64,000 nucleotides of DNA from Rhodomicrobium lacus (GTDB taxonomy: Bacteria; Pseudomonadota; Alphaproteobacteria; Rhizobiales; Rhodomicrobiaceae). Every line of letters starts with the position of its first letter. Positions within the stretch are counted from its first letter, which is position 1. Location: contig NZ_RZNF01000001.1 in assembly GCF_003992725.1 (NCBI RefSeq), forward strand, positions 1 to 64,000. Direction: 5' to 3'. Position numbers and translations under genes: made by a program. The notes below the pieces were generated by a model. The model saw only the letters and a list, made by a program, of their open reading frames with translations, was not told the origin of the DNA and did no database searches. This document shows positions 18,519 to 27,306 of the stretch, one piece after another.

Positions 18519-19400
18519 CTACCCTGACGCCTCAGCAAGCGCTTTCCTGAACGCCTCGATATTTGCCACAATGACGGGCCTTTCGGCCGGTTTGTCGACC
18601 CCCGCCGGCACATCGAGGCGCATGCGCTTGTTGAAATAGTAAAGCAGCGCGCGCCGCATCGGGATCTCGGCCTGTCCGTCCGTCATTCCGTAATCGAGAG
18701 CGATGGTTTCCTGTTGGCTCGGCGCAAGCTCGGGGTTCGGCACGAGAACCGCCGTGAACGTCGTGTGCCACAGGATATCGTCCGCCGCGTTCGCCCCTGC
18801 CTCCCCCTCATCGCGCACGTCGCGGCACCGCGACAGAAGAAAATCCTTGAACTTCTCATCCCTGTGACAGAAAGCCCGAACGTGCCAGCGCATTCCGTCA
18901 TGCGCGAAGGCGTGCGGGGTGATGCGCCGCCATATCGGCCCATCGATACGGCCCGGCGCCATGGACTGATAGAGGATCTCGATGGAATGCCGGTCCCGGA
19001 TGACACCGACGAGACGCTTCAGCACGGTGGCGTCTATGCGGCGCCTCGGCACCGGCACGACGCCCGCTTCCGGCGCGCGTACGATCCAGGTGTCGTCAAG
19101 GCCGATAAGCCCGTCGGCGACACACCAGAGCTGGTCGAGATAACGGTCCGCGTCGGGCTTCATGAAGCGGGGCTGAAACTCCGCCGTCGGCACGTAACGC
19201 TTCTCGCTTGAATCATAACGCAGATTGAGCGGCGCAAGGCGCTGGTACAGCGCAAGGTCATTGGAAGCCTGCGGCACGGAAACGCCAAATCGCCCGGTGA
19301 TGTCGCCTCGGCGAATCCCGCCCTCCCAGAAGGCGCGAAACTCGATGAACTCCAGACGTTGCTCTGTGCCCCAGCGCAGGCGCTCGTCCGCCGTATCCAA
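18519..19400 (-). CDS. WYL-domain transcriptional regulator (CapW/BrxR-like)
   Basis: A 293-residue one-component regulator. The N-terminal winged helix includes EFRAFWEGGIRRGDITGRFG and SVPQASNDLALYQRLAP (residues 22-58). A linker with YDSSEKRYVPTAEFQPRFMK follows, then a WYL-type ligand domain (SIEILYQSM to RWHVRAFC and FKDFLLSRCRDV) and a C-terminal WCX-like extension. This order and the YDSSEKRY.P.A.F.P signature resemble CapW and BrxR, which repress phage-defence loci and respond to a nucleic-acid or nucleotide signal. The start is TTG at 19400 with GGGAGAG upstream. It is divergent from an unknown gene and next to an inverted repeat at 19443-19458. No known defence cassette adjoins it. 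Confidence 0.82.
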   Translation of the reverse strand: MDTADERLRWGTEQRLEFIEFRAFWEGGIRRGDITGRFGVSVPQASNDLALYQRLAPLNLRYDSSEKRYVPTAEFQPRFMKPDADRYLDQLWCVADGLIGLDDTWIVRAPEAGVVPVPRRRIDATVLKRLVGVIRDRHSIEILYQSMAPGRIDGPIWRRITPHAFAHDGMRWHVRAFCHRDEKFKDFLLSRCRDVRDEGEAGANAADDILWHTTFTAVLVPNPELAPSQQETIALDYGMTDGQAEIPMRRALLYYFNKRMRLDVPAGVDKPAERPVIVANIEAFRKALAEASG

Positions 19401-19442
19401 ATTTTGCTCTCCCTACGGATCAAGTTTCTTGACGGGTCATAA

Positions 19443-19458
19443 AATTATACGCATAATT
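19443..19458. promoter_or_regulatory. Candidate operator of the CapW-like regulator
   Basis: AATTAT-ACGC-ATAATT is a perfect 6+4+6 inverted repeat in the gap between the divergent regulator and the unknown gene. A TATAAT hexamer (19463-19468) begins 5 bp to its right, reading toward the unknown gene. A dimeric WYL regulator bound here would block that promoter. Inference from layout. Confidence 0.45.
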
Positions 19459-19526
19459 GAACTATAATGTGGTTCTCGTTGTCTTTCAACGGGGTAGACA
19501 AAATTTTGAGCGGAAGGTGCGCCGTC

Positions 19527-20063
19527 ATGGGTGTAAAGATTGACATTATCGCGGCCGCCGGAGCCTTCCTCATCGACATTGGAGACGGCCGGTCCTCGCT
19601 CGTCTATTCGAAGGAGGCTTCCAGCCCCGACCTCGACACGGATGGTGGGCCGGAAGCGATGACGGAGTTGCATCGCCATCTGAAGAAATCCGGCCGCGAT
19701 GGCCTCGCAACCGTGTGCATTACCGAACGGAACGCCTGCCGCCACTTCGGCGATGTCTTCTGGCTCCGGCATTCTGCCGCATATCAGGCTCCCGACCGCA
19801 TCCGGATCGACGAACTTCGCGTTCCAGCCTCGCTTCTGATGGAGGAAGATGCGCGAGACGGCGACGAACTCGTGCGCCGGGAAGCGCTGTTTCGTCTTCG
19901 TCAGGGCAAAGGTGTGCTTGTCTTCTGCGGCGTGCCAAGCGTCCGTGCGTGGGTCGACCGCCACGGCGTCGATTTCGACCGCAACCAGCATCTTTTTGTC
20001 GACATGGCTGGCACCGGAGGCCGCAATCGCATCGCGGATACGCCGACCTCGCTGCCGCATTAG
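19527..20063 (+). CDS. Hypothetical protein divergent from the WYL regulator
   Basis: A 178-residue product that I do not recognise. Third codon positions are mostly G or C, as in real genes here, so the plus strand is coding and the long antisense frame is not. The sequence has a beta-rich start (KIDIIAAAGAFLIDIGDG), a central part with TVCITERNACRHFGDVFWLR, and later VLVFCGVPSVRAWVDRHGVD. There is no signal peptide or membrane segment. ATG at 19527 is chosen because a TATAAT lies just upstream of the longer frame start, which would leave that start outside the transcript. Its partner regulator hints at conditional expression, perhaps in defence, but no function is claimed. Confidence 0.62.
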   Translation: MGVKIDIIAAAGAFLIDIGDGRSSLVYSKEASSPDLDTDGGPEAMTELHRHLKKSGRDGLATVCITERNACRHFGDVFWLRHSAAYQAPDRIRIDELRVPASLLMEEDARDGDELVRREALFRLRQGKGVLVFCGVPSVRAWVDRHGVDFDRNQHLFVDMAGTGGRNRIADTPTSLPH

Positions 20064-20576
20064 ACAAACCGTCGCCGCGCGATCCAATTTTCCGCCGCTC
20101 CGCCGTTGCCTTCAGTCGCCTCCCCGGCAAGCGCTTTCATCTCATCGGAAAATCGCTTCACACTCTCGCGGAGGCGCTCTTCGCAATGCGCTTCACTGTC
20201 GCCGGAGCGCTGAACGCGTGCCGGGGAAGCGCCAACGCCGGGAACACAGACGGCGGCCATGGGCGCGACGCGGCGAGGATCTCACGCAATCCCCCGGTCG
20301 TTTCATCGGCTCCCGCGGCCCGGAAATGTGCGAGCCGATTTGCCGCAATCATCGCATTCCTGTCAGGTTTGTGCATTATCAACGACGCGCGCGCCTCTAC
20401 GCGGAGGCGAGGACGAAACACGCGAAGCCGTAGCGGCCACCGTTGACTCATGAGCCGCAAGACCGGCGCATGAGAATGCGCGCGCGAGCGATCGTAAACC
20501 GCACATCAGAAAGCGGAAAAGGCAATGTTCAGGGAGAACGCGAAAGGAACGTGTTCAAACTCGAAGAGGAATTGCC
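20064..20576. other. Region without a confident gene; possible degraded frame
   Basis: Two overlapping minus-strand frames (20158-20460 and 20060-20260) each read protein-like over part of their length: NRLAHFRAAGADETTGGLRE in the first and SVKRFSDEMKALAGEA in the second. Joining them would need a frameshift near 20260, where the second frame meets a stop at 20282. This could be a decayed small gene; no family is recognised. Confidence 0.35.
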
Positions 20577-21350
20577 ATGACCGCTATCGTGGATCTTAAC
20601 GGAAAACGCGGCCTTGTTATCGGCATAGCGAACGAAAACAGCATCGCGGCCGGTTGTGCTGCGGCGTTTCATCAGGCCGGTGCGGAACTCGCGGTCACAT
20701 ACCTCAACGACAAGGCGTTGAAATTCGTCAGTCCCGTTGCCGAGGCGCTCAAGGCCAAAATCCTCGTTCCCTGCGATGTCCGCGTTCCCGGCCAGCTTGA
20801 AGAGGTGTTCGAGACCATCGCCCGCCAGTGGGGACAGCTCGATTTCGTGCTGCATTCCATCGCTTTCGCGCCGCGCGAGGACTTGCAGACCAGCGTCGTT
20901 AACTGCTCGGCCGAGGGCTTCGCGCTCGCGATGGATATTTCATGCCACTCCTTCATCCGCACGACGAAACTCGCGGTGCCGCTGATGAGCGACGGCGGCT
21001 CGCTGCTGACGGTCACGTTCTACGGATCGGAGCGGGTCGTCGAAAACTATAACCTCATGGGCCCGGTGAAGGCCGCGCTCGAATCGACAGTCCGCTATAT
21101 CGCCGCCGACCTTGCGGACAAGCGCATCCGTGCCAATGCCATTTCCGCAGGTCCGGTCAAGACACGCGCGGCTTCGGGCATCGGACGTTTCGATGAGCTT
21201 CTCGATGAAGTCCGCCAGCGCACGCCCGGTCATCACCTCGTCAGCATCGAGGATATCGGCCGCGTGGCCGCTTTCCTTGCAAGCGATGCGGGCGCCTCGA
21301 CGAACGGCTCCGTTGTGTTCGCCGACAATGGCTTCCACACGGTAGCCTGA
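20577..21350 (+). CDS. fabI: Enoyl-[acyl-carrier-protein] reductase FabI
   Basis: Catalyses the last, NADH-dependent reduction in each round of type II fatty-acid elongation. The 257-residue product has the SDR variant nucleotide loop GLVIGIANENSIAAG (residues 12-26) and the FabI Tyr-x6-Lys catalytic pair as Y158 and K165 (NYNLMGPVKAALES), with Y149 as the upstream tyrosine. ISAGPVKTRAASGI matches the substrate loop. It resembles the FabI2-type paralogues of rhizobia; a second fabI elsewhere in the genome is likely. Single gene. Confidence 0.93.
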   Translation: MTAIVDLNGKRGLVIGIANENSIAAGCAAAFHQAGAELAVTYLNDKALKFVSPVAEALKAKILVPCDVRVPGQLEEVFETIARQWGQLDFVLHSIAFAPREDLQTSVVNCSAEGFALAMDISCHSFIRTTKLAVPLMSDGGSLLTVTFYGSERVVENYNLMGPVKAALESTVRYIAADLADKRIRANAISAGPVKTRAASGIGRFDELLDEVRQRTPGHHLVSIEDIGRVAAFLASDAGASTNGSVVFADNGFHTVA

Positions 21351-21463
21351 CGCAAGTCAGACCGAGGTACAGTTGCAGGCTTGCGCTTGCGGCCGTACCT
21401 CGACCTCCACGCAACGCTCCGGCGCGAGCCGATCAGACCAGCGCGCCGTTGAAAGGTAGGAAA

Positions 21464-23107
21464 ATGGACACGATCACGACCGCCCTCGTGCTCGCACTCG
21501 CGGTTGTGCTGAGCGGATGGGTGTCGCGCGCGCTCCCTGTCGCGTTGCCGCTGCCGCTCGTCCAGATCGCACTCGGCGCGGGCGTCGCCAACATCGCGGA
21601 TCTCGGCGTGGAGCTGAAGCCGGACATCTTCTTTCTGCTGTTCCTGCCGCCGCTGCTGTTTCTCGACGGCTGGCGCATCCCGAAGGAAGGGCTGTTCCGC
21701 GACGCGACGACCATCCTGGAACTCTCCTTCGGCCTCGTGATCTTCACGGTGCTCGGCGTCGGGCTGTTTGTGCATTGGCTCATCCCGTCGATGCCGCTCG
21801 CGGTGGCCTTCGCACTCGCCGCCGTGGTATCGCCGACGGACCCGATCGCGGTGTCCGCCATTGCCCAGCGCGTTCCCGTGCCGAGGCGGCTCATGCACAT
21901 TCTCGAAGGCGAGTCGCTCCTGAACGACGCATCCGGCCTCGTCTGCATGCAGTTTGCCGTGGCCGCGGCGCTGACCGGAACATTCTCGCTCATCGATGCA
22001 ACCGGCACATTCGTCTGGCTCGCGGCGGGAGGCATCGCCATCGGCACCGGTGTCACATGGGCGGTGACACGGTCGAAAAACTGGTTCGCCCGCACCTTCG
22101 GCGAAGACCCCGGCACGCAGATCCTCATCAGCCTTCTCATACCGTTCGGCGCTTATCTTCTGGCCGAGCATTTCCATTGTTCGGGCATTCTGGCGGCGGT
22201 GGCCGCCGGCATCACCATGAGCTACGCGGAGCAGACCGGCCAGGCCATGGCGTTGACGCGGGTCAGCCGGGCCGCCGTGTGGGATACGGTGCAGTTCGCG
22301 GTCAAGGGCGTGATCTTCGTGCTTCTCGGCGAGCAGTTGCCCACCATCGGGGCGGGAGCCGCGCAGGTGGTACGCGACACAGGCCATAGCGATCCAGCGT
22401 GGCTCATGATGTACGTCGTCGCCATAAGCGCCGCGCTGATCGCGCTCCGTCTCGTCTGGGTCTGGGTGTCGCTGCGCTTCACGCTTTTTCGCGCGGCGCT
22501 TCGGGGCGAAGTCATCCGGAAGCCGGGCTGGCGCCTCGTCGCCGTCACCGCGCTCGCGGGCGTGCGGGGGGCGATAACTCTCGCGGGCGTTCTCACGCTT
22601 CCCCTCGTGATGGAGGACGGGCTTACGCCATTTCCTGCCCGCGACCTCGCGATTTACCTCGCGGCGGGCGTGATCATCGTGTCGCTCGTCATCGCCAGCA
22701 TCGCCTTGCCGTTTCTCCTCGGCAAACTCAAGCTTCCGCCGGAACCGGCGCGGGAGGAAGAAGAGGACATGGCTCGAAGTCTCGTCGCCGAAGCCGCGCT
22801 GAGAGCCATCGAGACGCACAAGCGTTCCGGGGGAGACGATCTCGAAGACGCGGCTCTCTACGCAGATGTCGCGGCGAACATCGGCGACTTCTACCGACAG
22901 CGCATCCGCGACAAGTCGGCCGACGGCGAAGGCCGCGAAGCGGTGCGCCGCGCCTACGAGATCGAACGCGAGCTTCGTCTCGCAGCGATCCGGGCCGAGC
23001 GCATGGAGATTCTGCGCCTCCGGCGCTCCCGGCAGATTTCGGAGGAAGTGGCGCGCAAGTTCGTCCGCGAACTCGATTTCATCGAAGCGCGGCTGATGTC
23101 GGCCTGA
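21464..23107 (+). CDS. Na+/H+ antiporter, CPA1 family
   Basis: A monovalent cation/proton antiporter of 547 residues in the inner membrane. About 11-12 membrane segments are followed by a charged cytoplasmic tail (from about residue 430, with AREEEEDMARSLVAEAAL and on). The transport core shows AAVVSPTDPIAVSAIAQRV, with the family aspartate, and HILEGESLLNDASGLV, both hallmarks of CPA1/NhaP-like antiporters. ATG at 21464 follows GGTAGG; a TTG five codons upstream is an alternative start. Ion preference cannot be read from the sequence. Confidence 0.92.
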   Translation: MDTITTALVLALAVVLSGWVSRALPVALPLPLVQIALGAGVANIADLGVELKPDIFFLLFLPPLLFLDGWRIPKEGLFRDATTILELSFGLVIFTVLGVGLFVHWLIPSMPLAVAFALAAVVSPTDPIAVSAIAQRVPVPRRLMHILEGESLLNDASGLVCMQFAVAAALTGTFSLIDATGTFVWLAAGGIAIGTGVTWAVTRSKNWFARTFGEDPGTQILISLLIPFGAYLLAEHFHCSGILAAVAAGITMSYAEQTGQAMALTRVSRAAVWDTVQFAVKGVIFVLLGEQLPTIGAGAAQVVRDTGHSDPAWLMMYVVAISAALIALRLVWVWVSLRFTLFRAALRGEVIRKPGWRLVAVTALAGVRGAITLAGVLTLPLVMEDGLTPFPARDLAIYLAAGVIIVSLVIASIALPFLLGKLKLPPEPAREEEEDMARSLVAEAALRAIETHKRSGGDDLEDAALYADVAANIGDFYRQRIRDKSADGEGREAVRRAYEIERELRLAAIRAERMEILRLRRSRQISEEVARKFVRELDFIEARLMSA

Positions 23108-23117
23108 GCCGAGGCAC

Positions 23118-23147
23118 AAAAAAAGACGGCCGCCATGGGCGACCGTC
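23118..23147 (-). terminator. Rho-independent terminator of phoA
   Basis: Read on the minus strand, GACGGTCGCC and GGCGGCCGTC form a 10-bp stem (one wobble) around CAT and run into seven T residues. It lies about 45 bp after the phoA stop codon, in the gap with the convergent antiporter gene. Confidence 0.88.
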
Positions 23148-23190
23148 TCCCGTCTCGCTTGCGCCGTATCCCCCCGTGCGGCGAGACTGT

Positions 23191-24699
23191 CTACTTCACG
23201 GCGGCAGACTCCGTGCCCGCCTTTTCCAGAAGACCTGAAGCGTGCGTCATGACGTGGAAGATCATGTTCTGCTCGATCACGCCCTGGAAGAGATGCGCCG
23301 AAGGCCCTTGGGCGAAAACCGCCACATCGTCGCCCGCGTGCGATTCCGCGTCGAGCGGAATCAGCGACTGCTGGCGAAAGTCGAGGGAGGTTGTGTCCAC
23401 GCCGTTGAGATCGGCGCGCGGCTCGTTCGCCTTTGCCCCCGGACCGTTCAGGTAGCCGAGCGTGGTGTAGGGCTTGCCGTCGAGGCCATAACCGGCGAGG
23501 CCGAGGATCGGATTGCCGCGCTTGGGATAGCCCGAGATCGAAAAGACGTGGCTGTGATCCGCTGTGAGGATAATCAGCGTCTCCTCGGGATTGACCTTGG
23601 CGTAGGCGGCCTTTACCGCCTCGTCGAGCGCCAGCGTGTCGAGAAGCGCGAGTCCGGCCTTGCCGTCATGATGGGCGTGGTCGATACGGCCACCCTCCAC
23701 CATCAGCACGAAACCGTCCTTGTTCTGCGATAGAAGGTCTATCGCCTTGGTGGTCATCTCCGCGAGCGAGGGTTCGCCCGCCTTGTCCTTCTCGCGTTCC
23801 GCCTCGTATTGCATGTGACTGCGCTCGAAAAGGCCGAGCACATGGCCCGTCTTGGCCGGGTCGATAGAATCGAACTGCGCCTTGTTCCAGACGTAGGCCC
23901 CATCGTTGTATTTGCGCTGCCACTCTTCGACGAGGTTTCGACCATCGGCGCGAGCACCCGTCTTGCCTTCGTACTCGGGATCGGCAGCTTCCTTCGGCAG
24001 GAAGTACGAGCGGCCACCGCCGAAAATCACCTCAAAACCATTGCCGGCCGGCCATTCGATGAGCTGGGTTGCGATGTCCTTGCAACCTGCCGCCTTCGCG
24101 GGGCCGGGCAGGTTCGTGTCGACTTCCCAGTCGCGGCCCGCAGTCTTGGCGTAGGCGGCAGCCGGTGTCGCGTGGGTGATGCGCGTGGTCGTAATGATGC
24201 CGGTCGAAAGCCCGGCCTTTTCCGCGAGTTCGAAAATCGTTGTGACTTCGTTGCCCTTCTGGCTCGCGCAATTGCCAACCACGACATGCTGATCGACGCC
24301 GATGGTCCCGTTGACCGACTTCACACCGGAAACCATCGCGGTCGCGGTCGGCGCAGAGTCCGCCACCTGGCTGTCATGCGTGTAGGTTTTCGACAGCGCC
24401 ACGTAGGGAAGAAGCGTCTCGAAGGCGAGCGAGTTGCTCTCGCCGTCGCCGCCCCGCCGCTGGCCGTCGAGGATGCGCGCCGCCGTCACCGTCGGAATCG
24501 ACATGCCGTCGCCGACGAAAAGGATAATGTTTTTGGCCTTTTTCGTGTTGGGCTGGCGCGCGAGGATCTTTTCGAGATCCGCTTTCGCCGCAAGAAAATA
24601 GCTGTCCTGAGCCTGTTTGATGCTCTGCGCCTCCGCTGGTGCGCAAAGCGCTGCAATGCCCGCGAACCCCAGGGCGACAGCGACGGTCCGTGATGTCAT
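23191..24699 (-). CDS. phoA: Alkaline phosphatase (PhoA family)
   Basis: A periplasmic phosphomonoesterase of 502 residues. A Sec signal peptide (MTSRTVAVALGFAGIAALCA, with PAEAQS next) precedes IILFVGDGMS, which carries a metal-binding aspartate (D64), and the nucleophile S115 in VADSAPTATAM. Later metal ligands appear in EGGRIDHAHHDGK and TADHSHVFS, and the last histidine in SHAGDDVAVFA. ATG at 24699 is chosen for the GGAG eight bases upstream; an in-frame ATG four codons earlier is possible. PhoA is normally induced by phosphate starvation through PhoB; I could not identify a convincing Pho box. Confidence 0.93.
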   Translation of the reverse strand: MTSRTVAVALGFAGIAALCAPAEAQSIKQAQDSYFLAAKADLEKILARQPNTKKAKNIILFVGDGMSIPTVTAARILDGQRRGGDGESNSLAFETLLPYVALSKTYTHDSQVADSAPTATAMVSGVKSVNGTIGVDQHVVVGNCASQKGNEVTTIFELAEKAGLSTGIITTTRITHATPAAAYAKTAGRDWEVDTNLPGPAKAAGCKDIATQLIEWPAGNGFEVIFGGGRSYFLPKEAADPEYEGKTGARADGRNLVEEWQRKYNDGAYVWNKAQFDSIDPAKTGHVLGLFERSHMQYEAEREKDKAGEPSLAEMTTKAIDLLSQNKDGFVLMVEGGRIDHAHHDGKAGLALLDTLALDEAVKAAYAKVNPEETLIILTADHSHVFSISGYPKRGNPILGLAGYGLDGKPYTTLGYLNGPGAKANEPRADLNGVDTTSLDFRQQSLIPLDAESHAGDDVAVFAQGPSAHLFQGVIEQNMIFHVMTHASGLLEKAGTESAAVK

Positions 24700-25071
24700 G
24701 TCGTGCTCCATGATGGGTTGCCAGCCGATCGGCAAACCCTGGCTTCCCTCTTACGACGGCCTTGTCACAGATATGTGTCGACGCCCGAACGGGACAGGTT
24801 TCGCACCGATTCCCGATCATGTCAGACATGCGCCGCGCGAATGGATGAGGTCCCGGTCTGGCGGCGCCCCTCCTCCCTCTTTCGTGGGTATTTTTAAATT
24901 TTTCGTTTTGTTTTCAACGGTAGTCCGAAAGTCTTAGCCCCAATGTCTTAGCTCCGTCGCATGGGAGCTATGCTAAATCTGCGATGTATTCGCGCACCGG
25001 AAACGCCTCCGGCAACCGCCATTTGTCCGGTTTTTCGAAAACAGACGCATATCCAAGATTGGGAGGGTTTA
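24700..25071. other. Divergent promoter region, phoA / MHS transporter
   Basis: No gene. It must hold both promoters. Near the transporter, GTCTTAGC followed by CCC or TCC occurs twice in tandem (24931 and 24946). TTGTCACAGATATGTGTC near 24763 only vaguely recalls a Pho box. Confidence 0.45.
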
Positions 25072-26805
25072 GTGACAGACATCGCAGCAGGAAGAGCCTA
25101 CACGCCTGCCGGGGAAATAAGCCCGGCGGAACAGCGCAAGGTGGTCTTTGCGTCATCGCTCGGGACGGTCTTCGAGTGGTACGACTTCTACCTTTACGGT
25201 TCGCTCGCGGCCATCATCGGCTCGCACTTCTTCTCGGGCCTGACCGAGTCCGGTCAGTTCATCTTCGCCCTGCTCGCCTTTGCTGCGGGCTTCTTCGTGC
25301 GCCCCTTCGGCGCCATCGTGTTCGGCCGCCTCGGCGATCTCGTCGGCCGTAAATACACCTTCCTTATCACCATCCTCATCATGGGCCTGTCGACCTTCCT
25401 CGTCGGCGTCCTGCCCGGCTACAACACGATCGGCGTCGCGGCGCCCGTCATCCTGATCGGGTTGCGCCTGCTGCAGGGCCTGGCACTCGGCGGCGAATAC
25501 GGCGGCGCTGCGATCTACGTGGCGGAGCATGCGGAACCCTCCAAGCGCGGTTATCGCACGAGCTGGATTCAGACGACGGCGACGCTCGGCCTGTTCCTCT
25601 CGCTCATCGTGATCCTGCTCTGCCGCCAGTTCTCGCCCGGCGATACCGCTGCCGAAAAGGCTGCCTCGTTCGCGGCGGAATACGGCTTCTGGCGGATTCC
25701 CTTCCTCGTTTCCATCGTGCTGCTCGGCATCTCGGTCTGGATCCGCATGACCCTGAACGAATCGCCGGTCTTCAAGCAGATGAAGGAAGAGGGCCGCACC
25801 TCCAAGGCTCCGCTCTCGGAAGCTTTCGGCAACTGGACCAACGGCCGCATCGTTCTTCTCGCGCTTCTCGGCCTCACGGCCGGTCAGGCCGTCGTTTGGT
25901 ACACGGGCCAATTCTACGCGCTGTTCTTCCTGACGCAGACGCTCAAGGTCGATCCCTACTGGTCGAACATCATGATCGCGATTGCGCTGCTCATCGGCAC
26001 GCCGTTCTTCGTGATCTTCGGCTGGCTCTCCGACAAGATCGGCCGCAAGCCCATCATCATGCTGGGTCTGCTGCTCGCGATCCTCACCTACTACCCGACG
26101 GGCCTTCTGAAGCCTCTCGGCCTCGGCTCCTATGCCTATCCCGGCGTGTTCGAACTCCTGACCCATGCCGGTAACCCGCAGCTTGCCAAGGCCATCGACA
26201 CGTCACCGGTGACGGTCCTCGCCGATCCGAGCCAGTGCCGTCTCCAGTTCGACCCCGTCGGCAAGTCGAAGTTCACCTCGCCTTGCGACGTTGCGAAGTC
26301 CTCGCTCGTCAAGGCCGGCGTGCCTTACATCAACGAAACGGGCGCGGCTGGCACAGCCTCGATCAAGATCGGCGATACGATAGTGCAGTCCTATGACGCT
26401 GCCGGCCCCGATGCGAAGGCGCAGGGCGACCGCTTCAAGAAGGAACTCGCCGAAGCGCTCAAGACCGCTGGCTATCCGGCCAAGTCTTCGCTCGAAGGCG
26501 TGAGCTGGACCGTTGTCGCTCTCCTCGTCTACCTCGTCATCCTCGTGACGATGGTGTACGGCCCGATCGCGGCGATGCTCGTCGAACTCTTCCCGACCCG
26601 CATCCGCTACACCGCGATGTCGCTGCCCTATCACATCGGCAACGGCTGGTTCGGCGGCTTCCTCCCGATCACCGCCTTCGCCATCGTGGCCTCGACGGGC
26701 AACATCTACGCCGGCCTGATGTATCCGATCATCGTGGCGATCATGACCCTCGTCCTCGGCGTGCTCTTCCTGCGCGAGACGAAGGGCCGCGACATCATCA
26801 ACTAA
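25072..26805 (+). CDS. MFS transporter, metabolite:H+ symporter (MHS) family
   Basis: A 12-helix inner-membrane symporter of 577 residues, related to ProP, ShiA and KgtP. The MHS signature is present as GTVFEWYDFYLYGSLA early on, then GRLGDLVGRKYTF and GLRLLQGLALGGEYGGA, and GWLSDKIGRKP after helix 8. Between about residues 360 and 470 there is a large soluble insertion (from PQLAKAIDTSPVTVLADPSQ to KELAEALKTAGYPAKSS) with two cysteines, expected in the periplasm. The GTG at 25072 follows GGGAGGG; an upstream ATG at 24961 gives non-conserved residues. Substrate not predictable. Confidence 0.9.
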   Translation: MTDIAAGRAYTPAGEISPAEQRKVVFASSLGTVFEWYDFYLYGSLAAIIGSHFFSGLTESGQFIFALLAFAAGFFVRPFGAIVFGRLGDLVGRKYTFLITILIMGLSTFLVGVLPGYNTIGVAAPVILIGLRLLQGLALGGEYGGAAIYVAEHAEPSKRGYRTSWIQTTATLGLFLSLIVILLCRQFSPGDTAAEKAASFAAEYGFWRIPFLVSIVLLGISVWIRMTLNESPVFKQMKEEGRTSKAPLSEAFGNWTNGRIVLLALLGLTAGQAVVWYTGQFYALFFLTQTLKVDPYWSNIMIAIALLIGTPFFVIFGWLSDKIGRKPIIMLGLLLAILTYYPTGLLKPLGLGSYAYPGVFELLTHAGNPQLAKAIDTSPVTVLADPSQCRLQFDPVGKSKFTSPCDVAKSSLVKAGVPYINETGAAGTASIKIGDTIVQSYDAAGPDAKAQGDRFKKELAEALKTAGYPAKSSLEGVSWTVVALLVYLVILVTMVYGPIAAMLVELFPTRIRYTAMSLPYHIGNGWFGGFLPITAFAIVASTGNIYAGLMYPIIVAIMTLVLGVLFLRETKGRDIIN

Positions 26806-26854
26806 CGAAACTTCGCCCCGGGGCTTAGGCCCCGGAGGCTGCCACTCATTGGGA

Positions 26855-26881
26855 AAGCTCGCGTTTTACGCGGGCTTTTTT
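26855..26881 (+). terminator. Rho-independent terminator of the MHS transporter
   Basis: AAGCTCGCGT pairs with ACGCGGGCTT (one wobble) around a TTT loop and runs into six T residues, about 50 bp after the stop codon. Confidence 0.85.
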
Positions 26882-27018
26882 CGTTTCCGTTAATGCCTCG
26901 CAAGGCATCCGCGGTCGTTTGTCGATGCATCGGGCAAGCCCGTGAGCCAACGCGCGAGAAACGCGTTTCACTTCAATCGCGTTCAGCGCGCCAAAAAATA
27001 CCGACAGGAGAGGAAACG

Positions 27019-27246
27019 ATGAAACGAATGATCGCGGCAGCCGCGATGACCGTCTGCTTCAGCGGCGCCGCCTGGGCTGCCTGCAGCGGCGGCTCGCTTC
27101 CGGACGGTAAGGGTGGATGCTACTACCCGCCCTTCGCATCCGCCGACTGGTACAAGAAGCAGAAGATCAGGGAAGCGCGCATGCGCCGCTTGTGTGCGAT
27201 GGGCCGGAAATGGGCATGCCCCGGACCGGGTCCCGTTGTGAGATAG
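27019..27246 (+). CDS. Small secreted cysteine-containing protein (hypothetical)
   Basis: A 75-residue product beginning with a clear signal peptide (MKRMIAAAAMTVCFSGAAWA). The mature part of about 55 residues has four cysteines (C22, C34, C59, C67), enough for two disulphides, plus aromatic (GGCYYPPF, DWYKKQK) and basic patches. I do not recognise the family. ATG at 27019 is backed by ACAGGAGAGG. It stands alone between two terminated or convergent genes. Confidence 0.65.
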   Translation: MKRMIAAAAMTVCFSGAAWAACSGGSLPDGKGGCYYPPFASADWYKKQKIREARMRRLCAMGRKWACPGPGPVVR

Positions 27247-27306
27247 GGAGCGACAAAGCGCGGCGGGGGCGTGAGCTTCGAGCCCGCCGCGCGATCTTGA
27301 CAGGTG

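Noticed and set aside
19437-20087. Long minus-strand frame antisense to the orphan gene
   Set aside because: Codon third positions favour the plus-strand gene, and the minus frame would run through the candidate operator and promoter.
24760-24785. TTGTCACAGATATGTGTC as a Pho box for phoA
   Set aside because: The two TGTC units are not spaced 11 bp apart as in Pho boxes, so PhoB control is not supported by this sequence.
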